From Polaribacter sp. SA4-12 (GTDB taxonomy: Bacteria > Bacteroidota > Bacteroidia > Flavobacteriales > Flavobacteriaceae): a stretch of DNA of 64,000 nucleotides. The stretch is from NCBI RefSeq assembly GCF_002163675.1, contig NZ_CP019334.1:1560001-1624000 (forward strand), in the 5' to 3' direction. Below are positions 26,036 to 34,434 of this stretch, one piece after another (the first letter of the stretch is position 1; every line of letters begins with the position of its first letter). The notes beneath the pieces are model-generated. The model saw only the letters and a list, made by a program, of their open reading frames with translations. It searched no databases and was not told the origin of the DNA. The position numbers and the translations under genes were made by a program.

Positions 26036-29000
26036 TTAATTTTTTAACCCTTCTAAAAAACCACTAGGAGTTTGACTATAGAATTTTTTAAAAGAAGTAC
26101 TAAAGTATTTTGGATTAGAAAAACCAGAACTATAAGCAACTTCTTTAATACTTAATTCGCCTTTAATTAATAAATTTTTCGAAAATTTTAATTTGGTGTG
26201 AATTACAAAATCTTGAGGAGATAAATCTACTAAATTTTTTAACTTCATATATAATGAAGTTCTACTCATACCAAAACTTTTAGAAAGGTCGTGCACAGAA
26301 AAAGAATTGTTTTCTATATTCTCAATAACTTTATTTTCTAGGTTCATTAAAAAGTCTTGATCTTTTTTATTTCTGAATAAATTTGCATTTTCAGCATCAG
26401 TATCATGAATGTACTTTTCTCTTAATTTCTTTTGAAATTTAAGTGTATTTATAATTTTCGCCAACAATAAATTAATATCAATAGGTTTTTCTATATACTC
26501 AGAAACACCACTTTCTATACTTTCTAGTTTTTGCGCAGAATTTTGTAAAACAGTTAGCATAAACACTGGTATGTGATTTAAGTTAATGTCTTCTTTAAGT
26601 TTTTTAGACATTTCCATTCCATCCATTTCTGGCATAATTAAATCGGTTAGAATAAGATCTGGAAAATTTTGAGAAGCACTTTCTATTCCTTCTACTCCGT
26701 TACTAGCTTCAAAAATCTGAAAAAATGTACCAAAAGCTTCTACTAAGATAGATCTTAACTCATCATTATCTTCTACTATTAAAATTTTAGCATCACTAAA
26801 CTTATCAATTTCTGTTTGATCGTTTAATGAATGTTCTTTTTTTAGCAAATTATTTTCATGAATAGCACTTTCTTTATATTCAGATTTTAAATTTTTAAGT
26901 AGTATTGTAAAAGTTGTTCCTTTGTTTTCTAAACTTTCAAAACTAATATTTCCTCCAGTTTTTTCAATTAATTTTTTTGTCATTATTAACCCTAAACCAG
27001 TTCCTGGACTTTGACTATTAATCGCATTTCTTGCTCGGTAATAACGCTTTAAAATATATTTCTGTTGATCTTTTGGAATTCCTAAACCTTGGTCTACTAT
27101 TTCTATTTTAAGTTCTGACTTAGAAGTTTTATTTAAGTTGATTAAAATTTTACCATCGTTAAATGAGTATTTTATGGCATTCGAAAGTAAGTTTAAAATA
27201 ATCTTATCAAAGACATCTCTATAATAGTAAAAAATCTCGTTTTCCCATTTGTTATTTACTTCTATCGTTAAATTTCGTTCTTCTGTTAATGGTTTAAAAT
27301 TATAAATTCTTTTTTCTAAATACTTATTGATATCAATTTTTGATACTTCTTGAAAAATACTGTCTTGAGAAGTTACTCTATGAAAATTCAGCATTTGTTC
27401 AAACAAAGAATTTATTCTTTTTACAGTTGTCTTTATTCTTTTATTCGATGTAGTATTTTCATCTGTTTTTTCATTGGTAATATTATCCAATGAAGACATT
27501 AAAATTGTTAAAGGTGTTTTTATTTCGTGTGTGATATTGTTGAAAAATTCTATTTGATCATCTGCATTTTTCTTATTGATAATAACCGTTGTAAAATGTA
27601 TTATTCCAAAAATTAATAAAACAATAATGATAAAATAAATAATAAAAGCATTAGTGGTGGTCCACCAAGGAGAAGAAACTGTAATCCTAATCGTTTTTGT
27701 ATTACTTTCATTATTATATTTATTTAATGCTTTGGCTTTAAACACATATTCTCCACTACCTATATTAGTATAAGTTGCAAAGTTATTTATACTTGGTTTC
27801 GTCCATTCTTCATCGAAACCTTCTAATTTCCAAGAATATTTCATTTTACTAGAAGCACTATGTTGTATTCCTGTGAATTTAATTTCTATTGAGTTTTCAT
27901 CGTTTTTAAGCGTAATTAACTCTTTTTCATTGATATGCTTCCCTAAAGGTTTTTCAGATGGTTTTATGCTTTTATTAAACAATTTAAAATCATCAAAAAC
28001 TAATTTTGGTTTTTGTTTTTGAGCAATAATTTTTTCAGGATTAAAAAGAGTAACACCATTTACTCCACCAAATGCAAATAAATCACCATTTAACTTCGCA
28101 AAACTCCCATAGTTATATTCTGTACTAGCAAGACCATCTTTTTTATCGAATACATTTATTAGTGTGTCATTCTCAATAATCTTTATGTTTACCAATCCTT
28201 TTGTTGTACTAGCCCAAATAAAATCATCTTTATCTAACAAAATACCTTGAATAATATCTGAAGGTAAGCCTGAGTTTATTGTTAGTTTTTTAACTTCTTT
28301 TGATTTTGGATTATAAAAAACAATACCGGCTCCATTTGTTCCAATAACTAGGTTTTTATCTTTTGTTTCTTCAACAGAATGAATAGAAGAAAAAGCAAGT
28401 GATTTTTTATTTGGTTTTAAATTTTCTATCAATTCAAAACTATTATTCTGAAGGTTTATTTTGTATACGCCATTTTTACCAGAAGCCAACATTAAACCAT
28501 CAGAAGTTTCTGTAATTGTTTTTACTTGAAGTATTGGAAATTTTTTAATTTCGTTTTCTGGAGAAATAACTGCTAAATCTTTTTCTATACCAGCTACCCA
28601 AATATTATTTTTAGAATCTCTTTTTATGTTATAAATTCTTGATATTAGGTCTTCTTTTGGATAAAGAGAGTTATAATGAACGATCGAATAATCATTAATA
28701 TTAACTTTAAACAAACCAAGGTTATATGTACCAACCCACATAAAATTATTATCAGACTCTAATGTTAAAACAATGGCTTGAACTTTATTGTCTTTCGAAA
28801 ACTTCTGCAAATGTTTCCAATTTCCATTTTTTTTATTAAAAATACTAACCCCTTTTTTGGTGCCAAACCATAAGTTTCCTTTTTTGTCTTGAGAGATAGA
28901 CCTAGTAAAATTGGTAATTAAACTGTTTTCATTATTAAGTTTATGCTCTATTTTAGTGAAAGGTAATTTATTAAAATCAACGTAATTAACACCTCCACCA

Positions 29001-29938
29001 TAAGTAGCAATCCACAAAACACCTTCTTTATTTATTTCTAAATCATAAATACCATTACTAGATATTGAATTTATATTATTTGGATCTTCTGTAAATTGAT
29101 TAATTAAGTTATAATCAGCATCTAATTTTAAAATACCACCTCCATCTGTAGCAACAAGAATATTATCTGAATTATCTAAAATTACATCAGAAATTCGGTG
29201 AGAAAAATTTTTAATAATCGTATCGAAAACAACATTATTATTAGAAACTTTTAACTTAAATAATTTTCCAAATTTTGTACCAACTAATAAATCGTTTTTT
29301 ATTTTATTGATAGAAAAAATATTTTTTAAACCTGGTTTTAGCTTATTTTTCTTTACGATATCGGTTTTTCGGTTATATGTAAAAAAGCCTTTTTGTGTCC
29401 CAATATAAATTTCATTTCCTACAATTACAAAAGTCTGAATTGACTTTTTAGAAATATGCCTTTTTATTTTTTTGCTTGTAACATTATAGCTCCATAAACC
29501 ATTAAACCCACCAACCCAAATATTACCATCTGAATCTTCGCCTATTTCTTTTATTAAAGACGGATTAAGATTTTTTTTATCTTCTATTAAGTCGAATTTG
29601 TCTAAGTCTTTATTATATATACAAAAACCGTTATTTAAACCAACCCAAATATTATTTTTAGAGTCTACAAAAATTTTGTTTGTCCTGTTACTTAAAGATT
29701 CTGGTAAACCATTGTAACTATTATAAATTTTAAAAAATTTAGAATTATATTTTAAAACACCCTCTTCAGATGCAATCCATAAATTTCCAACACTATCTTG
29801 TTTAATATCGTAAGTAATACTCTGTGTTGAGACATTTTCTCCTGACAATTGTGAAAACTCTAAAGCATTTTGAGCAATTCCTAATTGCGAAAAAAATAAA
29901 ATAAAAAAATAAAATAACTTCGTTTTTGAATTCAACAT
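26036..29938 (-). CDS. Hybrid two-component system sensor/regulator (HTCS) of the PUL
   Basis: A 1300-residue one-protein two-component system. After a signal peptide (ending GIAQ), residues 25-690 form two-propeller-type sensor repeats (LWIASEEGV, IWVGLNNGF, LWIATYGGG). A Y_Y_Y domain (about 690-755) and one membrane segment (about 764-786) follow. The cytoplasmic part has HisKA with phospho-acceptor His804 (THEIKTP), an HATPase domain (LLSNAIKYS, DQGLGIP), a receiver domain with Asp1099 (LTDLIMPEMDG) and Lys in EKPI, and an AraC-type HTH (about 1205-1300). It would sense periplasmic oligosaccharides and activate the PUL. It lies just upstream of susC, with an operator-like motif in its own leader. 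Confidence 0.95.
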   Translation of the reverse strand: MLNSKTKLFYFFILFFSQLGIAQNALEFSQLSGENVSTQSITYDIKQDSVGNLWIASEEGVLKYNSKFFKIYNSYNGLPESLSNRTNKIFVDSKNNIWVGLNNGFCIYNKDLDKFDLIEDKKNLNPSLIKEIGEDSDGNIWVGGFNGLWSYNVTSKKIKRHISKKSIQTFVIVGNEIYIGTQKGFFTYNRKTDIVKKNKLKPGLKNIFSINKIKNDLLVGTKFGKLFKLKVSNNNVVFDTIIKNFSHRISDVILDNSDNILVATDGGGILKLDADYNLINQFTEDPNNINSISSNGIYDLEINKEGVLWIATYGGGVNYVDFNKLPFTKIEHKLNNENSLITNFTRSISQDKKGNLWFGTKKGVSIFNKKNGNWKHLQKFSKDNKVQAIVLTLESDNNFMWVGTYNLGLFKVNINDYSIVHYNSLYPKEDLISRIYNIKRDSKNNIWVAGIEKDLAVISPENEIKKFPILQVKTITETSDGLMLASGKNGVYKINLQNNSFELIENLKPNKKSLAFSSIHSVEETKDKNLVIGTNGAGIVFYNPKSKEVKKLTINSGLPSDIIQGILLDKDDFIWASTTKGLVNIKIIENDTLINVFDKKDGLASTEYNYGSFAKLNGDLFAFGGVNGVTLFNPEKIIAQKQKPKLVFDDFKLFNKSIKPSEKPLGKHINEKELITLKNDENSIEIKFTGIQHSASSKMKYSWKLEGFDEEWTKPSINNFATYTNIGSGEYVFKAKALNKYNNESNTKTIRITVSSPWWTTTNAFIIYFIIIVLLIFGIIHFTTVIINKKNADDQIEFFNNITHEIKTPLTILMSSLDNITNEKTDENTTSNKRIKTTVKRINSLFEQMLNFHRVTSQDSIFQEVSKIDINKYLEKRIYNFKPLTEERNLTIEVNNKWENEIFYYYRDVFDKIILNLLSNAIKYSFNDGKILINLNKTSKSELKIEIVDQGLGIPKDQQKYILKRYYRARNAINSQSPGTGLGLIMTKKLIEKTGGNISFESLENKGTTFTILLKNLKSEYKESAIHENNLLKKEHSLNDQTEIDKFSDAKILIVEDNDELRSILVEAFGTFFQIFEASNGVEGIESASQNFPDLILTDLIMPEMDGMEMSKKLKEDINLNHIPVFMLTVLQNSAQKLESIESGVSEYIEKPIDINLLLAKIINTLKFQKKLREKYIHDTDAENANLFRNKKDQDFLMNLENKVIENIENNSFSVHDLSKSFGMSRTSLYMKLKNLVDLSPQDFVIHTKLKFSKNLLIKGELSIKEVAYSSGFSNPKYFSTSFKKFYSQTPSGFLEGLKN

Positions 29939-30122
29939 GTGATTTTGTTAATTTTTTATAAGTAAAAATAAGTAATTAAATATGATAAAATTAAACATAT
30001 AAGAAAAAGGCACTGGTTTGAATTTTAAAAATAGATAAATTTTCGTTTTTCAAATAACTTCATTTTAATGAGGTGAAATCAAATTTAGAGAACAAACAAG
30101 AAAAAATGGTTTCATATTAAAC

Positions 30123-30146
30123 ACTAAAGGTTTAAAAATTGTCTAT
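30123..30146 (-). promoter_or_regulatory. Putative HTCS operator, copy 4 (weak)
   Basis: On the minus strand it reads TAGACAATTTTTAAACCTTT. The AAACCTTT half and the GACAATT core are kept, but the first TTT is changed. It is about 185 bp before the HTCS start and would suggest weak autoregulation. Confidence 0.35.
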
Positions 30147-30702
30147 TAATTCTTTTTATCTTCTATTTTATGCGGCAGGATTCTGCTATTTAGTTCACGA
30201 CTTTTTTATTTTACTGGTGTTAATGAATAGCTACTAATAAACTTATTGCTATTATTTTAAGCAGCGTTGAGCCGCTATTTTACATAATGGCATTAGTGCC
30301 TGAAGTTTTTACGGAAGAGCAGTATAACTGCGCATTATGTTACTTAGCTTTGGGAATTATTGCTTATTGTAAGAAAGTGATTTCATACTTAGATTTTAAT
30401 TCACCTAAAAAATCGAAAAAACAACAGAATTCCTTTAAATATCTTAAACCTTTATTTACTACAGATATATTTATCGATCATATATTGATAGATCGGTTTT
30501 AATGTTTTACCCGTTTGAGGATGCCTCCATTATTAAATTTACCCAAGACAAAAAATATAGATTCGACTAAATAATCTAAAAAGCAACAAAAAATATATTT
30601 GGAGGAGTTTACACTGTACCTAAAGTGATTATTTTGATGAGGTTGCCATACTTCGACCAAGCACAGTAAAACTTAAAAATCCACGCAATAACATTTTGAA
30701 AC
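30147..30702. other. Gene-poor junction between PUL and integrative module
   Basis: No convincing gene is seen. A 71-codon frame at 30287-30502 (plus) and a short frame near 30600-30669 resemble no family I know and may be remnants. An imperfect inverted repeat (ACATAATGGCA near 30281, TGCGCATTATGT near 30330) brackets the start of the first frame. A box TTTAGTTCACGAC near 30189 resembles one near 33248 inside the module. This stretch probably contains the left end, or a decayed part, of the element. Confidence 0.4.
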
Positions 30703-31440
30703 CTACTTTCTTTTATCGCTACAGTTTTTATCGAACGCAATTAAATTAAAGAGTTCTCTCATTCTAGAACGCACTCGATTTCCGTACCTTTCTTCAATTT
30801 CATCTGCGTTGAGGTTTGTAGTGCCATGTGTTACTATTGCCTTTCCACTTTTTGCCGTTGAGGTTTTACTATAAGATCTTGAAGCTAGTTCTGGATTACG
30901 AGTAAACAACTCGTACCGAGAAAGTAAAATTTCGCCTATTACATTAGAATCTACTCCGAAGTGTTTTCCCATAGGTTCAATACCAATATCATCAAAGCAA
31001 TAAAAACCATCATTTCCATAATCTTCAATTGTTTTAAATCCTATATGATTGAAACTAAAAACCGCATTGCGGCAAGGGATTATTTTATATGCTTTTTTAT
31101 GTGGCGTTATATGTCTTACTAATTTCATTAATGTTGTTTTTCCGCATCCTACAGGTCCCGATAATAGAATGCCTTTGTTTGGGTCTATTTTATGTGCTTT
31201 ACAACTCTCTTCGTCTTGAATAATGTACACACATAGCTTGTATATAATTTCTAGGTCTTCTTTGAAGATTTTGAAGTTTTGGCCAAATAGAGATTTTCCT
31301 TTTGCTACTAGAAATATTAGCATTTTATTGAAATCGTATTCAATGTGATTTCCTTTTAGTTCTCCTAATTGGTATTGGGTACTTTCTATAGAAACTATAC
31401 TAGGGTTTTGTGGATTGTATGTTGAATGAATGGTACTCAT
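30703..31440 (-). CDS. DnaC/IstB-like AAA+ ATPase of the mobile module
   Basis: A 245-residue P-loop ATPase. Walker A is GPVGCGKTT (95-103), Walker B is FYCFDDIG, and a DEIEERYGNRVRSRMRELF tail carries the arginine finger region of helicase loaders. The size and layout match DnaC and IstB-type loaders found in Bacteroidota integrative elements. The DnaD/DnaT-like gene lies upstream on the same strand, so the pair may load a host helicase for element replication. A transposon-associated IstB role is less likely, as no IstA transposase is present. Confidence 0.75.
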   Translation of the reverse strand: MSTIHSTYNPQNPSIVSIESTQYQLGELKGNHIEYDFNKMLIFLVAKGKSLFGQNFKIFKEDLEIIYKLCVYIIQDEESCKAHKIDPNKGILLSGPVGCGKTTLMKLVRHITPHKKAYKIIPCRNAVFSFNHIGFKTIEDYGNDGFYCFDDIGIEPMGKHFGVDSNVIGEILLSRYELFTRNPELASRSYSKTSTAKSGKAIVTHGTTNLNADEIEERYGNRVRSRMRELFNLIAFDKNCSDKRK

Positions 31441-31635
31441 TACTTACTAATTTAGAGATTGGGTATTATTTCTTTTCCTTTTAATGCTAATACTTTTTCT
31501 TGATAAAAAGTATTCAAAAATCAAGACTCACTTTTATTTTACTTGATTTCTACTTTTTATTCCATTTCCGAACCCAGACCGCAGGCTATTTGGGTTCTCT
31601 GAATTCCATAAAAATTGAATTCTTACGAAAAATAA

Positions 31636-31668
31636 AATAGGTCGGTTTTAGATTCTGACTGTGTATTG
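31636..31668. repeat. Direct repeat, copy A
   Basis: AATAGGTCGGTTTTAG followed by ATTCTGACTGTGTATTG. The second copy is at 31917-31948, differing by a one-base indel and one substitution. Confidence 0.7.
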
Positions 31669-31916
31669 GGTTTTGTTTTATTTATTTTTTAATCCTTACT
31701 TTTTTGCATTGATCAAAAAAGTAGCAAAAAAATCTAGCCTTGAATCTTCGGCGGTCTTTCTAGTTCTCAATCACTAAATGAAATGAACTCCACTTCCTTA
31801 CAGTCAGTGTCAAACAGCATTTCATTTTACGTGATTTTTAAACTGAAGACACTCGCCTGCCAGATTCGATGGCGGTTAAAAATCCTGACTCATTTTTTTG
31901 ATCTGATTTAAAAATT

Positions 31917-31948
31917 GAATAGGTCGGTTTAGATTCTGACTTTGTATT
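31917..31948. repeat. Direct repeat, copy B
   Basis: AATAGGTCGGTTTAG followed by ATTCTGACTTTGTATTG. It is about 280 bp from copy A in the same orientation. Confidence 0.7.
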
Positions 31949-31966
31949 GTATTTGTTATATAAAGA

Positions 31967-31996
31967 GATTGCTTCGTCGTTTCTCCTCGCAATGAC
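31967..31996. repeat. REP-like palindromic element, copy 1
   Basis: AGATTGCTTCGTCGTTTCT followed by CCTCGCAATGAC, with complementary ends ATTGC/GCAAT. The same unit, slightly shorter, occurs inside the coding sequence at 54447-54473. A degenerate relative may lie near 32850-32872. Confidence 0.65.
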
Positions 31997-32043
31997 AACT
32001 CTATTTTTGAGAATCTGAAACAAGTTCTGAATGATGCATAGCA

Positions 32044-32733
32044 TCAAAGAGGTTTATTGTAGCTTTTATTTTTAGTTGTTTTTAGGTTGTCTTGACCTCT
32101 CGTCAAGCTCGAGACAGAGTTTTGGCTAACTGGTTTATAAGATTGTTTGTTTTTTATCTCCTCAGCTTTTAGCATCCAATTTTTGGCAGTGGCTTGCCAA
32201 TTAACAATTTTTGTTTTCCCACCAACTTTCCAACCAATGCCTTGATAATGATTGAAGAATTTTTGAGCTTCAATTTTTGGCCAGTTTTCTTTTTTAAAAA
32301 AATCAATTACTATTTTTTCATTTTTAGGCTTGTCAAGTTTATTAATGTTTTTATTAGTTTGTATATGTTTATTAATAGATACCAGTGCTTGTCCATTTTT
32401 AGGACTGCTTGGGTACAGCACTTGTCCAGAGGTTGTCCCGAAATCGAACATCTTAATTTTACTGCCTTTGAATGGATTGTGTGATGGATAATAAATAATA
32501 TATTGCCAATGGTTTAATTCTTTGATACATTTATGATATCTTGATTTTGAGCCTATTTTTGAAAAACTCATCACCTCTTCTCTATTAATATAGAATTCTT
32601 CTAAAAACCGATTGCTGTTCCAAATTTGGAATAATGCAACGTATAGACTTATGTGTGTTGGATTTAAACGATTGTCTTTAGAGAATTGAATAAACACACC
32701 TTTTAGATGTTTTATGTAATTGACTTTTTGCAT
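32044..32733 (-). CDS. DnaD/DnaT-like replication protein of the mobile module
   Basis: A 229-residue protein. The N-terminal part (HISLYVALFQIWN, SKSRYHKCIKELNHWQYI) looks like a winged helix. The C-terminal FFNHYQGIGWKVG...KIVNWQATAKNWML segment is typical of DnaD/DnaT-type domains in Bacteroidota elements. It precedes the DnaC-like ATPase gene, so it may recruit the loader to a replication origin. The last 35 residues are Ser/Asn/Lys-rich and overlap a small palindrome (TTGACCTCTCGTCAAG near 32091), so the natural C-terminus may have been altered by repeat insertion. No direct match to a named initiator is claimed. Confidence 0.6.
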   Translation of the reverse strand: MQKVNYIKHLKGVFIQFSKDNRLNPTHISLYVALFQIWNSNRFLEEFYINREEVMSFSKIGSKSRYHKCIKELNHWQYIIYYPSHNPFKGSKIKMFDFGTTSGQVLYPSSPKNGQALVSINKHIQTNKNINKLDKPKNEKIVIDFFKKENWPKIEAQKFFNHYQGIGWKVGGKTKIVNWQATAKNWMLKAEEIKNKQSYKPVSQNSVSSLTRGQDNLKTTKNKSYNKPL

Positions 32734-32904
32734 AAAGAAATAAAGCTTTTATTCATGTACTTTTTATTTGATTATTTCATTTTGTCTTGAAACAAAAAGA
32801 AACAAAAATTCAATCCTTGGATTTTAAATTCAACTTCTCATACTAAGATTGCTTTCACGATGCTCGCGATGAAATACCAAAAGAACTTTAGTATGAAACT
32901 AGCG

Positions 32905-33183
32905 TCAATATTTGTTATCAATACGGTTATCTTCTAATACTTTTTGAATATCTTCATAATCGTAGTAGATAACACCACCAACTTTAGAATATGGCAATGT
33001 TCCGTTGATTCGGAAATTTTGTAATGTTCCTGGAGAAATACTCAATAACTCTCTAACTTCTGATGATTTTAACCATTTTTTTGGCGCAAAACTAGACTGA
33101 TTATTGATCATTTCTTTGATACCTTCTAATAACTCATGTTTAAATTCTAGAAGATCTTCTGTGGTAATAATTGTTGCTGACAT
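32905..33183 (-). CDS. Excisionase-type helix-turn-helix protein
   Basis: The start is placed at the ATG at 33183 (92 residues). The longer reading adds 13 residues that overlap a leader hairpin. The C-terminal half is a MerR/excisionase-type HTH: WLKSSEVRELLSISPGTL, then GTLPYSKVGGVIYYDYEDI, with the usual beta-hairpin wing. Such small proteins direct excision together with the element integrase, and in CTnDOT-like elements they respond to RteC. Gene order (int, rteC, this gene) supports that role. Some members instead regulate mobilisation genes. Confidence 0.75.
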   Translation of the reverse strand: MSATIITTEDLLEFKHELLEGIKEMINNQSSFAPKKWLKSSEVRELLSISPGTLQNFRINGTLPYSKVGGVIYYDYEDIQKVLEDNRIDNKY

Positions 33184-33202
33184 AAACTTTATTTTAATAA
33201 AG

Positions 33203-33236
33203 AAGCTGCAGAATGCCCCCACATTGCATGCAGCCT
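33203..33236 (-). promoter_or_regulatory. Leader hairpin upstream of the excisionase-type gene
   Basis: GCTGCA and AATG (33205-33215) pair with CATT and TGCAGC (33222-33234) with a short bulge. It lies about 20 nt before the start codon in the presumed leader, where it could mask translation initiation. Confidence 0.35.
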
Positions 33237-33343
33237 CTTTGGGTTAATTTAGCTCACGATTTTTACTATTTAAAGAAATATGTGTTCGTGAACCAACGAT
33301 TTTGACTTTCGTTAGGCAAACATCTGAAGATATTTTGAATCAA

Positions 33344-33371
33344 TTTCGGTAGTTATTCGTTACTACCGAAA
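33344..33371 (-). terminator. Hairpin downstream of the RteC gene
   Basis: TTTCGGTAGT (33344-33353) pairs perfectly with ACTACCGAAA (33362-33371) over an 8-nt loop. It lies about 105 bp after the rteC stop and upstream of the excisionase-type gene. It could be a terminator or an operator for the next gene. Confidence 0.4.
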
Positions 33372-33477
33372 AAAATATTTTCGCTGTTAAAACGATCAAT
33401 AGCTCTATTTTACTAATGATTTTGTACTCTTTTTAACTTTTTAAAATTCTTCGTAGTTACGTTGAGGTTACGAAAAA

Positions 33478-34329
33478 CTAAAGACTATCATCATACTCTA
33501 ATTTTGTCTTTAAATTATTAACTAATGTATTTAGAAATTTTGTTCTTTCTTTTCCTCTGTTTTTAATTTCAGAATAGGTTTTGTAAAAGTTAGAAATATT
33601 TATATTGAATAATTTAGAAGCGGTTTCTATCAATTCTTTAATATTAACAGCTCCTCCATTTATAGCTCCAGAAACTTTGAGCGCATAAATCAATTCAACT
33701 AAATCCGTTTTAGAACTTGTCCAATTTAAATTAGAATTTATTTCATCATTGTGTTTTGTATCAAAACGACCTTCTTCAAGATTGGAAATAATCTTAATTT
33801 CTTTTTTATAGAAGTTGGTTAATAATTCATAAGCAATAACTTCAGCCGCCAAGGTATCATGGCTTGTATAAAATTCATTATCAAGAGAAGCTGATAAATC
33901 AATATCAAAGACTTCTAATTGCTTATTTTCTCTCAAAAAATAGCAATTATCTAGATTAAAACCTTTTTGTTTGATATATCTATAGAATTTAATATTTTTT
34001 CTCTTTTTACCTTCTATTTTCTTTAATTCATTTTTTATGTAATTTTTTAAGATAGAATTTGTCGTATTTGGTTTACTAATTAAATATCTTAATTGTTCTG
34101 TATAAAAAATAAAATCTGCATAAATATTGGGTTTGATCTGCTTAAAGAAATAAATCTCTTCAGAATTATTTTTAAAATTAATATTTCTGATACTTACTTT
34201 TAACTTTTGTAGGGTATCTTTCGATATTTCTATTTGTTCTTTTAGAATATCAATAGATATTTTTTCTTTTAAGACAATGTCTTTTTGACGAACATTATGT
34301 TGTTCGAATAGTAGGAGGATTCTTTTCAT
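33478..34329 (-). CDS. rteC: RteC-family regulator of an integrative element
   Basis: A 283-residue protein matching RteC, the regulator that in CTnDOT activates the excision operon. The diagnostic C-terminal stretch is present: LNWTSSKTDLVELIYAL, VSGAINGG, then FNINISNFYKTYSEIKNR and RTKFLNTL. The N-terminal part is Lys/Asn-rich with helical heptads. No RteA/RteB pair or tetQ is seen nearby, so control of this copy must differ from CTnDOT. It sits between the integrase and the excisionase-type gene on the same strand, as expected for an excision control module. Confidence 0.85.
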   Translation of the reverse strand: MKRILLLFEQHNVRQKDIVLKEKISIDILKEQIEISKDTLQKLKVSIRNINFKNNSEEIYFFKQIKPNIYADFIFYTEQLRYLISKPNTTNSILKNYIKNELKKIEGKKRKNIKFYRYIKQKGFNLDNCYFLRENKQLEVFDIDLSASLDNEFYTSHDTLAAEVIAYELLTNFYKKEIKIISNLEEGRFDTKHNDEINSNLNWTSSKTDLVELIYALKVSGAINGGAVNIKELIETASKLFNINISNFYKTYSEIKNRGKERTKFLNTLVNNLKTKLEYDDSL

Positions 34330-34434
34330 AGTTTAATCTTAGCAAAATCAATTGTCTAAAAATAAACAATTAAAACGTAAAGATCCTATTGGTTAAATAG
34401 TTACTAAAATTAAACATCAAATAAAATGGTTAAA

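Larger units (their letters stand above)
31441..32043. other. Repeat-rich non-coding gap in the mobile module
   Basis: About 600 bp without a credible gene. It holds two direct repeats (31636-31668 and 31917-31948), a REP-like palindrome (31967-31996), hairpins built from TACTTTTT and AAAAAGTA (around 31490-31510 and 31695-31730), and a GAACCCA/TGGGTTC stem (31570-31597). Its position between the two replication-type genes makes an origin or transfer-origin region possible, but no nic site is recognised. Confidence 0.4.

Noticed and set aside
30287..30502. A 71-codon plus-strand frame
   Set aside because: No known family, no clear promoter, and it lies in a decayed junction. It is mentioned only as a possible remnant.
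31838..32047. A 69-codon minus-strand frame ending in the DnaD-like gene start
   Set aside because: It contains the REP translation (VIARRNDEAISL) and no domain. It is treated as repeat sequence.
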